From Schoenoplectus triqueter (Eukaryota > Streptophyta > Magnoliopsida > Poales > Cyperaceae), in assembly GCA_964058805.1 (NCBI GenBank), contig CAXKVV010001358.1, positions 1-33,526 of the forward strand: a stretch of DNA of 33,526 nucleotides. Direction: 5' to 3'. Shown piece after piece: positions 20,681-30,406 of the stretch (positions within the stretch are counted from its first letter, which is position 1; each line of letters begins with the position of its first letter). Made by a program: the position numbers and the translations under genes. Under the pieces are notes generated by a model, which saw nothing but the letters and a program-made list of their open reading frames with translations, was not told where the DNA came from and made no database searches.

Positions 20681-20788
20681 TTATAATATAATTAGTAATG
20701 AAAAATATTATAATATAATTAGTAATGAAAAAGGTCATACTATAATTAGTAATAGAATAAATTGTAATATGATTAACAATGAAATAGA
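20681..20788 (+). repeat. 27-bp tandem repeat, 4 units
   Basis: Units start at 20681, 20708, 20735 and 20762 with consensus TTATAATATAATTAGTAATG plus an A-rich tail. Units 1 and 2 are almost identical and units 3 and 4 more diverged. Flanking CTTATCCATATTCATATC words occur on both sides (near 20568 and 20849) in the same orientation. The array may therefore lie inside a small element whose ends I could not define. Confidence 0.85.
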
Positions 20789-21199
20789 TAATAGATAAGG
20801 AATAACTCTTATCTTTACCTTTATGCGATAAGTTAAAAAAAAATTCTTATCCATATTCATATCTAGTAACTCGATGAAAACAAAACCTTACACATATCTA
20901 TTTTATCAAATATGATACAGATTAGGTAAACAATAAAAGAGTGTCACAACCCTAATTTTCACCATTTAAGATTCTTTAGAAATCAATGTCAAACCTGTAG
21001 CTAATTATATAATCTATTAAAAGCTTGAATGGGATGTGCTACGGTTGGGAACAGTAGCCAACTTGGGCCATTCAATTAAAAATGAAAAGTAAACCACAGA
21101 CGAGACGCATCTAATATATTTTTATAGCATATTACATTAAATAATTCAGATGGATCATTTTTTATTTTAACTTTTAGATTTTAATATGAAACGCTACCC

Positions 21200-21223
21200 C
21201 ATGATGCTTCATAAAGCATCATG
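21200..21223. repeat. Perfect 10-bp hairpin
   Basis: CATGATGCTT (21200-21209) pairs with AAGCATCATG (21214-21223) with a 4-base loop. Confidence 0.9.
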
Positions 21224-21942
21224 TATGTCTATATTTGTTCATTTTTTAAAATTTAAAAGGTTGACTCCATCACTCAAAATTATTTTCACATGAAAACCTA
21301 ATAGTATATCAAATTTCATATTATTTATAATTTCTACTATTTGATTTAGACAGGTAAATAATCACTTTGGATTTTGGAATGGGTCATAATTGAATTTCAT
21401 ATTGATTCTTGTCTCATTGACTAACTAAAAGTCATGCGGGTCGTTGTGAATTTTTTTAACAAAGAAATGTGGAAATATCAACTTATTAGGGAAGATCGTT
21501 GCTTTAATTATAAGTTTCGTTCAACAAAAAGGAAAAAGGAAAACAACAGTCACGTAAATAATGAAGCCTGTGCTCCTATTTTTTTTCTTTTGTGTGAGAT
21601 AGAATTATTTCGGTACAGTGGAATTCACATCCTCTGTCATACCGCACAATTTTATCATATTTTTTTATGTCCATGTTAGTGGTCTTCACAATTAAAAAAG
21701 CACCCTTTATTTTCAAATCTAGGCCAATGAAATAAATCCAATGGACTAAAAAATCACGGCCATTCACAATTCTACTTTAGTTTTCTATAACGGCATATTA
21801 GGATCTCGGTACACAACACCCGAATTTTTTAATATTATTATTAATAATAATTAAATATTTAGGAAAAAAGATCTTAAATTTCCAAACCTCTTATTTGCGC
21901 TTCTAGACAATTTTTTATTTCTGAAAAAAAATTATGAGAACA
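21224..21942. other. AT-rich intergenic sequence
   Basis: An 81-codon plus-strand frame (21434-21679) exists but has neither coding-like composition nor splice context. Nothing was called. Confidence 0.5.
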
Positions 21943-22342
21943 GGGTGTGTTTGGATGGTGAAATGATTAGTGAAAAAATAATAACTTTTGAGTTAGTAGT
22001 TGAAAATAGTATAAAGTTAGTGATGTATCGGAAAATGTGAGAATATTGTTATTTTTTATTATTTCAGGTTAGTAAAATGTTGTTTGGATAAAAATTTGAG
22101 AACAATGGAAAAAATTATTTCGGGTTAGTATTTTATTTAATATTAATAATACTCCATACTAATATAAAAGAAAAAAATCTTATTATTTTCACTATCCTCA
22201 CGGACGCTAATCCGCTAACCCAACGTTTTCTATGGGTTAGCGGATTAGTACTGTTTTGTTGTTATTCTCAATTTTAATTTTGTGTTTGAATGATTGCTAA
22301 CTCGAGAACGGTACTTCTATTCTACGCCATTCAAACACACTC
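21943..22342. mobile_element. Tourist-like (PIF/Harbinger) MITE A
   Basis: 400 bp starting GGGTGTGTTTGGATGG and ending CCATTCAAACACACTC, imperfect 16-bp terminal inverted repeats of the G-GTGTGTTTGGATGG class typical of Tourist MITEs. TTA follows the right end (22343-22345). The left flank has ACA, so the 3-bp duplication is not preserved there. The interior holds a perfect 16-bp hairpin (22207-22222 and 22233-22248). Confidence 0.75.
22207..22248. repeat. Perfect 16-bp hairpin inside MITE A
   Basis: CTAATCCGCTAACCCA pairs exactly with TGGGTTAGCGGATTAG around a 10-base loop. Confidence 0.95.
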
Positions 22343-22345
22343 TTA

Positions 22346-22670
22346 GGATATGTTTGGATGAGCCAGAAATAGCAGAATAGCTGCTGTTCTCGAAATAGGA
22401 ATAACAATTGTGTATCCAAACGTAAATTTACTGTTTCGGAATAGTGAGAATAACTACTATTTTATTATTCTGTGGTGAGGATGAAATAGTTATTGTTCTT
22501 CTCAACTCTCCATTATTATTCCCAACTAACAATCTAAATAATATTTCTACCATTCGAAATAACATTATTTTTTTAACTATACTCACGCTAACAAAAAAAT
22601 TTTTTTTTTTTATTATTTTCATTTACTATTCTTAATTTATCTATTTTTACACTATTTTTTAAACACATCC
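22346..22670. mobile_element. Tourist-like (PIF/Harbinger) MITE B
   Basis: 325 bp starting GGATATGTTTGG and ending AAACACATCC. It is flanked by TTA at 22343-22345 and 22671-22673, the 3-bp TTA duplication characteristic of PIF/Harbinger. Its left TTA is the one that follows MITE A, so the two elements abut exactly. Confidence 0.8.
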
Positions 22671-22924
22671 TTAATAAACTAAGAACACAGCCATTAATTG
22701 TGACCTCACATTTTTTTAAAATAAAATAACTGCCGAACACACCCACCGTCTGCGCTCCCAGATGAGTATATAGTTCCAATGCTGTCAATCAACAAAAAAA
22801 AATCATTTTCTTTATTATGTCGGAATGGACATAGAAAGCTAGAATGGATAAGAGCGGAAGCTGATATTGAAAGCACATTTCCCTAATATCATTTATTCAC
22901 ATTTCACATGAAACTGAAAGGACC

Positions 22925-23126
22925 TTTCCCCAAGAAGATGCTTCATATTATGAGCAATTTGAATATTTGTCAGTTTTAACATGGAATAGATTATCATTAT
23001 TGTAATGAGCTTTCTTGTAATGAGGATCTACTAAATGTCAAGCGAAAGGATATTGTTGCTCTTATTTCAAGATTTCCGCAGGAGGATGCAAATTTGCTTT
23101 TTAATTTTGAGCGCCTTTTGGGATAG
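22925..23126 (+). pseudogene. Coding relic with a repeated FPQEDA motif
   Basis: Frame 22925-23005 reads FPQEDASYYEQFEYLSVL and then TWNRLSLL before TAA. A different frame, 22980-23126, reads NEDLLNVKRKDIVALISR and then FPQEDANLLFNFERLLG before TAG. The shared FPQEDA is encoded by TTTCCCCAAGAAGATGC and TTTCCGCAGGAGGATGC. The peptides look genuine, but the two frames overlap and both contain stops, so this is a decayed or rearranged coding segment. The protein family was not recognised. Confidence 0.4.
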
Positions 23127-23340
23127 CAGCTAATGGGTACGTTCCCACAGTTATTTTTTATTTTTATTTTCAAGAAAAATAAATTGGGATCCCGGCTATT
23201 TGTTATTTTATTTTTTCGAAATGAAAATTTATCGGGAGCCCAAGTGATAGTGCCTTCGAAGTAGATCTCAAATTTCAAAAAAAAAAGTTTCTAAATATTT
23301 AATTTTTCATATTATTAATAATATTAAAAAAGTTAGAGTG

Positions 23341-23850
23341 GCTTGTGGCTTTGTCTAGTAATCTAATCTAAAAAGCTCCCTTTCTTTTCACCAAATTTTT
23401 TGAAACAAAAGGAAAAAGATACTGTTTTCTGAAACAAAAGAAAAAAAAGATGATGAGAAGCTATCGATGAGTGTCATCATTTCCTACCATATTGTAGGGT
23501 GCGACTCATTAGCCCTATGGCCTGTGCCCTGCGTAATTGGGATTTATTTTCCAGACAGAGAAGTCTTGAGTTGAATGATTCAGCTTGAATCTGATACCAT
23601 AGTTAAATTAAATTATTTATTTGGAATGATAGCTCAGAAAATATTAAATTATATTTATTTTTTTGCTCGTTTATGATCTTCCGTCTTTTCCGAACGACTC
23701 ATGGCTTTGTCTAGGAGACTGAAAAGTGCCCTTTCTTTTACACTGAGAGGTCGTTCACTGTTGGTCAGTACTGTAGGCACTAGGCAACCTGCTGCCCTAC
23801 TGCCCAGCCTAATTGGGATTTTCTACAGCCAGAGAAGTCTTGAATCTTCA
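23341..23850 (+). repeat. Direct duplication around GTGGCTTTGTCTAG
   Basis: TGGCTTTGTCTAG, CCCTTTCTTTT, AATTGGGATTT and CAG.GAGAAGTCTTGA appear in order at about 23350-23575 and again at about 23702-23842. The first copy has an extra stretch between the first two landmarks and the last two. Confidence 0.75.
23588..23607 (-). other. Copia-type primer-binding-site-like word
   Basis: The minus strand reads AATTTAACTATGGTATCAGA, close to the LTR/primer-binding junction of many plant copia elements (TGGTATCAGAGC, initiator tRNA-Met). No LTR pair was identified nearby, so this could be chance or a relic. Confidence 0.3.
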
Positions 23851-23916
23851 TCCCACGATGAAATCGTCGTAGCTTTTTTCCTTTTGTGGTCGTGTCGGTT
23901 GCCTGTGTGTGCATAG
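23701..23916 (+). CDS. Hypothetical 71-codon ORF, presequence-like N-terminus
   Basis: It begins MALSRRLKSALSFTLRGRSL and continues LVSTVGTRQPAALLP. The first ~25 residues are rich in Arg, Ser, Leu and Ala and lack acidic residues, which is typical of a mitochondrial targeting presequence. The rest contains a second Arg/Ser stretch and a hydrophobic end. It could be the first exon of a nuclear-encoded organelle protein or a copied fragment of one; an upstream partial duplicate (23341-23600) supports a copied fragment. No donor site was fixed. The family was not recognised. Confidence 0.3.
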   Translation: MALSRRLKSALSFTLRGRSLLVSTVGTRQPAALLPSLIGIFYSQRSLESSSHDEIVVAFFLLWSCRLPVCA

Positions 23917-24079
23917 ACATAAAGGTAGAAACTAGAAAGTATAATTTGAAGACTAATTTCAAATGTTTTTTCACTAGTGAGTCTTTTTTCAATGAGTCCT
24001 TCAATGCTTCTGACCAATTGATGAATATACTATGTAAACTCCAAAATAAAACTGAGATCTTAATGACCTGTAGTTAAAC

Positions 24080-25339
24080 GACATACATCAGCTAAATGAT
24101 TGTATAGGGGAAAGATAGCTTTTCATGGTGAGGAATAAATATTTACTTAATCGAATTTAAATTATGTCAGATTTCTAGAGAGTTAACCATTATAAAATAT
24201 TCTTGCATTATTACTTTATTAGGTCGTTTAATTATATTTATATTTCATCGTAATTTGCATTCTGCGCTACCACTTTTGTAGTATATTAAAAATTGCTATG
24301 TTAAGTGCGATCAATATTATCATAACTGGATTGGACAATGACCCTGAAAAGCTCCGGATCACTGGATTATCGAATCGGCAGGTTAACTGGTTCAACCGTT
24401 GATTTTTTTTTAATAATTATATACTTATCGATATCAAGACTACACGGAGAAAAACATCTCTAAAGATGCTTTATGACAATATGCTACAGAACTGAATTTA
24501 TAGATAAATACAAACACAGAAAATTTCGACTCAAATAAATTGAAGGTGTGAACTCCTAACAATTAATTAATTAATTACACAAGATATGAAGCTATTGTTT
24601 AGTGGTACATCCTAATAATTTTATATCTAATAAAGAAGAAAATACTTGTATATGTCAAATGAGAATGACCATACACTGAAACACCCAAAATATGAATTTA
24701 TTGTTTATAACGATTCAACTAGCATTATTCACATTGAAATAATATGGAAAGACAACCATGATGATGGGGGTTGAAATGAATTAAAAATTTTTAGACTGCG
24801 TTAATATCTAAAAGATCAAAATATTGCAAATAATTAATGTAATCAATTCATATCTAGATCTTGCCAATAAAAACTTGTTTCTGAGGTACTGGCAGCAGCT
24901 GCCACGAGAGTGCTGGTCTGGTACCGAGCTATCAACATCATTTAGATAGCTAAGCATGAGCTTATGCAACATGCAAAGTGGTGTCAATTAATTGGAAAAT
25001 CTCTCAACAAAACCTATGAAAGCTTGGTGAGACCGATTATTAGTGTATGTACATTTTTTACTTAGGCGATTTATTGAACACCTTAAAAGCATGCTTTATC
25101 AATTAGTACAAATCACACAATCTTTCAGTTGTCATCTATAATTCACCAATTTGATGACATACTTGCCGATTCAATCTTTAGTTGAGAACTTAGACCAATG
25201 AAACTTCAATTTGACTGGGTTCTCTTAGTTGTTTATGCTCGTGGAATAACTTTGCAAACCTCGAAACAATGAAGTTTCTCACGACAACATAAATCTCTTC
25301 GAACTTCACTAGAGAAGTAAAAGGAATGATCATTAGGAG
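24080..25339. other. AT-rich sequence, possible TE fragments
   Basis: No open frame or matched termini were found. Part of 24860-25330 is less AT-rich and resembles retroelement non-coding DNA, but no domain or LTR was recognised. Confidence 0.4.
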
Positions 25340-26008
25340 GATGTGATTAGGGGTGCAAAAGGATCACATATGATCGAATAGTGATCAAAATCATATTCAT
25401 ATTTGTTTTAATTTTTCAAATATGAATATGAATAAAGAGAGTTTCGAATATCAATACGGATCATATATTAAACAGATACGAATACAAATCGGATAATACA
25501 CGAATATATTTCATATATTAAACTAAAATATTGCCAACATAATTAAAAAGATAATTACATAATATTTATCATGATAGATCACTAATTATAAAAAATAATT
25601 ATTAATTATTATATTATTAGTGATTTAATCAGTAATTATCATTATAAATTAGTCGTCAAAAAATTATAAAAACTAAATATTAGTTAAAATATATCAAAAA
25701 ACTATAAAAAATAAAATATAAGGGCAAAATATGTATAAATTTAGTTGGATTTATAATATACATTAAAAATCCAATTGAAAACATATAATGAATCTTTTAT
25801 TCGAATATCCGAATTTCAAAAATATTCAGATCCAAATAATTATCCGTATTCGTAGCCGTATCCGACTCCAAATGAAAATCATATTCATATTCAACTATTC
25901 ATATCCACTAAAAAGTATATGTATCTCTATATTCATATCCAATAATATTCAGATACAAATCAAGATACGGTCGAATAATATCCGATCTGTTTACAACTTA
26001 GTTATGAT
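25340..26008. mobile_element. hAT-like MITE
   Basis: The element is about 25348-26000 (653 bp). The left end is TAGGGGTGCAAAAGGATC. The right end, read inward, is TAAGTTGTAAACAGATCGGA, related to the TAGGGGTGTAAACGGATCGGA termini common in plant hAT-type MITEs. Flanking 8-mers GATGTGAT (25340-25347) and GTTATGAT (26001-26008) match at 6 of 8 positions, consistent with an old 8-bp hAT target duplication. The subterminal regions are rich in CATATTCATATCC-type words in both orientations. No transposase. Confidence 0.7.
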
Positions 26009-26587
26009 GCATTGTGGGAAAGTCAGAAAGATCGAAGAAATTAGACCCCAGCAAAGAAAACAGGTTTTTAACTCAACAGTTTTTCCATTTTCCGGTTCTA
26101 TGAAGCAAACTGGTCAATTGACGCAGATTTAGCCGATCTTATTACTTGCACGGTCCTTTTAGAACCAAGTCGCATTACTCAGCTTTCGGTTTATTCCTGC
26201 CGAACCGATCGGTCCTGTTGAATTTTAATAACACTGAAGGCGGTATAATAAAAACTCATTTTTATCTATTTAACATGATTCAAGGAGTTTTGCTTATGAA
26301 TTAAAACACTTGATATCTTTGCTAGTTTGCTTCTTTTATGTTATGAGATGCTTCTGTCGAGCATAAAAAAAGTGTATATATGTGAAAATGCAATTTACTA
26401 TAAACTTTGTATGCGCAAGAGCATATTATTTTTTTTTTTGAAAAAATTGAAATTATAAAACGCGGCCAGACTTTGAGATGCGACTTAAATCTGAAAAATT
26501 GCATTATGGGATGCAGCCTATATCTGTATGGCCGCATCTTGGCATGCAGTTTTTTTTTTGCACTTCATATTTACAACAAAAAATTCC
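26009..26587. other. Intergenic sequence
   Basis: Nothing assigned. 26100-26220 is less AT-rich, with CCGAACCGATCGGTCC-type inverted words. Confidence 0.4.
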
Positions 26588-26674
26588 AAATAAAATTAAA
26601 CCTGATTTGAATTCAGGTTTTCCTTTTTTTTTTCATTCACCTTGCTAAATAAAATTAAACCTGATTTGAATTCA
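26588..26674 (+). repeat. 28-bp direct repeat
   Basis: AAATAAAATTAAACCTGATT and its following GAATTCA occur at 26588-26615 and again, identical, at 26647-26674. A second pair, GTCAGCAAGGGGCAC-like (near 26722) and GGGGCACTTCTGCCAGCAAG (near 26841), lies downstream. Confidence 0.9.
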
Positions 26675-26983
26675 TGCTCTTTTTTGTATAAAAAAATAAC
26701 CTGCATTATATTAGGAGTTCTGTCAGCAAGGGGCACAGTAATCAAACCCCAACTGCATTAGATAAAAAAAATAACCTAAAAAATAGATAATAAAAAATAA
26801 CCTCCATTAAATAATTATACAGGTATTATCTCTATTTCTAGGGGCACTTCTGCCAGCAAGTTATTTTTTAATACATATATTTGTGTGCCAAAGCTGTGTG
26901 GTTGTGATCAGTCATAATTAACAACAAGCTTTTTCTTGATACTGTTGCACAATTGCTTTTATTTAGCAAGGTGAACTAAATTT

Positions 26984-27088
26984 ATGGTTCATATATACAA
27001 TGCTATGACTGATCTAGTTTGTTGCCCTGGAGTTGGCTTTGGTTCCCATGTTATTAGTTATGTAGATACATTTTTTTATAGGATGTAG
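26984..27088 (+). other. Short coding-like frame
   Basis: The ATG at 26984 opens a 34-codon frame including MVHIYNAMTDLVCCPGVGFG and then SHVISYVDTFFYRM, ending in TAG. The peptide is more protein-like than expected for surrounding AT-rich DNA, with two Cys and a Gly-rich turn. It could be an exon of the gene-derived region 26.9-29 kb. The family was not recognised. Confidence 0.25.
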
Positions 27089-27269
27089 GTATAGATTTAA
27101 TCTACCTACTTTTATATATTTTATTGTTTAAAATTCTCATGAATTTTGTTTTCCTAAACTGATCAGGAATTCAATCAATCTAGATATATATGGGCTTGTG
27201 TATATTGCCCTCTTATTGGTTAATTTTTGCTTCACTTGACTAATTGTGCCTTTGTTGTTTTTTTTACAG

Positions 27270-27313
27270 GAACTCAGATGCAAGCATTGGGTTCTTTCAA
27301 AAGTCTTCTTCTG
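27270..27313 (+). other. Exon-like segment with strong acceptor
   Basis: It is preceded by a T-rich tract ending TTTTTTTTACAG, a very good plant acceptor. It reads SDASIGFFQKSSSG in one open frame before GTCCTT, a weak donor. A second acceptor with a similar downstream start (TTGTAG then GAACTGAG, at 27868) follows 600 bp later. Either may be part of one decayed plus-strand gene; no assembled model. Confidence 0.3.
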
Positions 27314-27867
27314 GTCCTTCTTTTACTCTATTTGTCTATCTCATTTATGATGTGCAATTCATTTGTATATTACTTAATTGGAAGAAATTGAGATTTGGTG
27401 AATTTTAGTTCGTAATTTTATTTTTATCTATGTAGGATTTTTGTGAGAAGCTATATTATTTTATGTTCTGATTGTAACCTGAGCCTTGTCTTTTACTTAG
27501 AAGTCCCTGCACCATTGTTGTCTAAGATTGTAAGTGGTGAAATTTCACTTAGTAAAATAACAAAACAATAACATATAAATTAGATCTTCGTGACAGATTT
27601 CTGTTTGGTTTGCTTGATTCCAATATGCATTGAATTTAACCGTGTCATTGTGCCACATCTTTTAACACTGATTGTTTGGCTTGATATAACTTATATAGTT
27701 TTTCTTCTTTAATTCATGGGTTTTAAATAAAAAAAAATAGTTTATTCTGCTGCAAGTAGACATTAATTTGTTGTTTTTCTATATTATTTTACAATTGACA
27801 TGCTTGGTTGATTTTTTTTTCTATTTTTACCCTGATATGGTGATATTAGCCTTCTCTTCTTTTGTAG

Positions 27868-27983
27868 GAACTGAGGGACCCATTTACACACACCAGGCAA
27901 CAATGTTAATTAGATCAAGCTTGATCTTCTCTTTGCTTTTGGAGAAAAAAATGTTTGTTATTTTAGTTATAGTGGGTCACTAA
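27868..27983 (+). other. Exon-like segment after TTTTGTAG
   Basis: The acceptor-like CTTCTTTTGTAG is followed by an open frame GTEGPIYTHQATMLIRSSLI and then a hydrophobic stretch, ending with TAA at 27983. Only the first ~15 residues look coding-like. It may be the last exon of a decayed gene or a chance frame. Confidence 0.25.
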
Positions 27984-28049
27984 TCGGATTGCAATAATTT
28001 ATCGAGTCCAAACTCATTAACTAATTGGGTAATAACTTAACCGAAAACA

Positions 28050-28113
28050 CTATTTTTTAAAATCCAAAGGGTCAATTGACCCCCCTTGGGCCTTACTACA
28101 TTCGTGCCTGCAT
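28050..28113 (-). mobile_element. Possible DNA-transposon terminus
   Basis: Read on the minus strand, CAGGCACGAATGTAGTAAGG is followed by CCCAAGGGGGGTCAATTGAC. This resembles the CAGGGGCGGAGC...GGGGTCAATTGACCC ends that I associate with plant DNA transposons. No partner terminus was found, so this is a solitary relic at best. Confidence 0.3.
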
Positions 28114-28312
28114 GGGAGAATAAAATAAATGAAATAAATAAAAGTCGCCTACTTGTGTCTCATTGTCGCTTTTTGACTCCTCTTTGTCACTTTTTGTCTA
28201 TTTTCATCTTTTTTTTCTTCTCACACTAGGGTTTACTGATCGCTGAATATGATGCGTGAAGTTGAGTAGAAGAGGTAAAGTAAAAAAAGTATACGTATCT
28301 TATATTATTGTA

Positions 28313-28639
28313 TCATTGGAATACATATCGTATTGAGAAATAAAAAGATACAGACACGATTGTTAAGATTCTTCTTCCTAGAGATACAAAATATAGATTC
28401 GTATTCTTATCCATTTGTATCGTGAATCGTAAGATACAAACTTCTATGAATAGTCCTTTAATGAATTCATACACTAACCAAAGATTCGGAGGGACAGCTG
28501 GGATGTCTAACCAGATCTTGAACGGGTTGGTGGTAATTGTGGAGCCCATTGTCAGAATCCATTTATGGTACATGTAACCTTCATAATTGAGATAATTTTG
28601 GACCTGCAACGTGATGGCATGGTCTGTTGTATCAGTGGA
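28313..28639 (-). pseudogene. Coding-like minus-strand frame, unknown
   Basis: An open frame without a clear ATG at its start runs from about 28639 to 28313. Its upper part, STDTTDHAITLQVQNYLNYE, GYMYHKWILTMGSTITTNPF and KIWLDIPAVPPNLW, looks like true protein; the part below about 28460 is AT-rich and less convincing. It could be an exon or a fragment of a retroelement or other gene. No catalytic or binding motif was recognised. It lies just upstream of the plus-strand inverted-duplication arm, in the opposite orientation. Confidence 0.35.
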
Positions 28640-28683
28640 GAACTAAAGTAGGTATTGGTTACCCCGAAGGTGAGCTAGGGTGA

Positions 28684-28925
28684 ACTATATAGAGTGGTTT
28701 TTCTGACTCTTGTGCTGCCAATCTGCCATTATCTTACCAATCAGTAGGTTTTAATTTGCTTCTTTTTGTTTTTTTTCTCGTGCAAGGAGTAATTTTTTAC
28801 TTGCATAAGTTTGGATCTATTGTCAGGTGGTGGGATGCTTCACAAGGTATGTCTTTTGTTTAGATGGTATGCATTTTTGCTATCTGCTACAGTTTCATGT
28901 TGTCGCAGTGCATGAATTTACTTGT
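28684..28925 (+). repeat. Right arm of the distant inverted duplication
   Basis: It pairs with the reverse complement of 3346-3612. The best-conserved block is 28760-28850. Confidence 0.8.
28787..28846 (+). other. Exon-like segment VIFYLHKFGS...RWWDASQ
   Basis: A pyrimidine-rich tract and GTGCAAG precede base 28787, and GTATGT, a canonical donor, follows base 28846. The frame with both splice sites encodes VIFYLHKFGSIVRWWDASQ. The reading frame is shared over its first ten residues with 3513-3346 (minus), which supports former coding function. No family was recognised. Confidence 0.4.
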
Positions 28926-29863
28926 TTTGCAAATTATTACATGCATGTATCCATAAAGTTAATTTGTTTTCATACGAATATATGTGATATGTTAATTTAC
29001 CAGTAAATAAGAGTTGGTACCAGCTTTGAACTTTTATATATGATCTATTACTATCCAATATTTCCTTATCCAGAATGAATCTTCCTTGAAATGATGAGCT
29101 GCGCCAGAGGACAACAAAGACTAAGTCTTTCTTCCAGATTCTCTTCCAGGTTGTATGTTTCTTTTTAGCTTCAACTTGTTTCAACTTTGAGAATAAATGA
29201 GAATTGATTCAGAAAGTACTTTGGACTGTGTGGTATCAAAGATTCTTCAGTAGAGCAGTTAGGACTCGGGGATTGATCTAAATTTGTCTGGACTCAAAAC
29301 AAATACCAGACCACGCAATTAGCCTAATAACCGAAGCAAATTGAGGCGTGCTACTTTAGTAGTCATATTTCTTCAGTTGAGAACCAAAAAGAAAAAAAAA
29401 GAAACAAGCTCTAAACATGGATAAACCGTTTACAATTGCTATAAACGTAAGAAGTGCAAAGCCTGCATAGTTCTTCGTTTTGTAAGTGTTTTGCAATATA
29501 GTTTTTTGCAATATAGTTTTTTAGCGTGATTGTAATTTTGTAGATCTTTGCCCCGTGGAAAGCCAATCAATTGTGAGCTAATCAGATGAGTGTTAAGTTA
29601 AACACTTCAATTGCTCCGGTATACTCTAGGTTGTGTGGTTTGCGATGGATTTGTTTTCAGATTTCATAATTATTTGTGGCGGTGCTTTTTGTTGGCTCAT
29701 CGATAGATTGAGGTTTTGGTGCATTATCTTGGGTAGTTATGCTTATTAATATTTCTTAATAGCGCTTATATCAAATTAATCAGAAACTTGTCTTTTTAGG
29801 TTAGTAAACTCTAGAATAATATTTAATTGTTGTAAATGTTTAAGTTGTAACAAGAGAAATGAA
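28926..29863. other. Intergenic or intron-like sequence
   Basis: It contains a 15-bp perfect tandem duplication TTGCAATATAGTTTT at 29491-29520. An 88-codon minus-strand frame (28918-29184) has a Lys-rich start but no other support. Confidence 0.45.
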
Positions 29864-30010
29864 GGCCTGTTTGACTTATTAATGGACCTTCCATGTCGGC
29901 CTGTTTTGTTTCCTGATGGGCCGTTAACTTTACCTTCTCGGCCTGTTTCTTTTTTGCTAGGAATTCAGCTCTAACTTGGCCGAACCATTTAATTAGTCCC
30001 TATATAGTTA
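29864..30010 (-). repeat. Inverted short array of the 41-bp repeat family
   Basis: GGCCTGTTT-type starts lie at 29864, 29898 and 29940, with a GGCCGAACC start at 29978 (spacings 34, 42 and 38 bp). Between them are TTAATGGACC and TGATGGGCCGTTA. This is the reverse complement of the 41-bp unit at 1583-1828 (GGCCTGCTT, TTAATGGGCTGTTA). Confidence 0.75.
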
Positions 30011-30091
30011 ATCCTCTTAAATTAGCACTTACATTTAAGAAATGACCCGTTTACTTGATGGGCTAAAAATTTTCTTTGAAACGTTTATTAC

Positions 30092-30406
30092 TTGCTCCTG
30101 ACCCCAAGCCCTGGGGCTAATTTTCTTTGGAACTTCGAAGATTTTAAAGGTCCTAAAAGCAAATGTTTTCATAGTCGAATATACCCAGTCTGTAGAAGGG
30201 ATGACGGTTTCCTAACTCATTTCTACTACAAGCCACCACCATCCCTCATATGCCACTTAAGAAAACCCAAGATTATTTTTTATGCACATGCACCCTCATC
30301 TAACCTCACATATGATAAAAAAGGAAACATAATTCAACCAGCAAACCACATAGCGCACATACAAACCAACAAAAGGGGGAAGCACATTACACATATTACA
30401 CATTGA
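30092..30406 (+). other. 104-codon frame of doubtful coding status
   Basis: It starts at ATG 30092 with LLTPSPGANFLWNFEDFKGP and ends in a His/Thr/Lys-rich, low-complexity tail caused by CA-rich DNA. The first ~60 residues have plausible composition, but there is no domain, signal or membrane segment. It could equally be UTR or intron of the minus-strand gene further right. Confidence 0.2.

Noticed and set aside
21434..21679. 81-codon plus-strand frame
   Set aside because: Poor coding composition, no splice context, and an equally long shadow frame on the other strand.
22997..23278. 93-codon minus-strand frame
   Set aside because: Very Lys/Asn/Phe-rich, as expected of random AT-rich DNA, and it opposes the better plus-strand coding relic.
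24350..24410. CCGGATCACTGG...GGTTCAACCG as a transposon terminus paired with 26120-26230
   Set aside because: The inverted similarity is limited to a few short words and no target duplication was found.
25788..26132. 114-codon plus-strand frame
   Set aside because: Mostly inside the hAT-like MITE and formed by its CATATTCATATCC-type words; an Ile-rich artefact.
29231..29260. TGGTATCAAAGATTC as a copia primer-binding site
   Set aside because: It matches only the first eight bases of the usual site and no LTR lies upstream.
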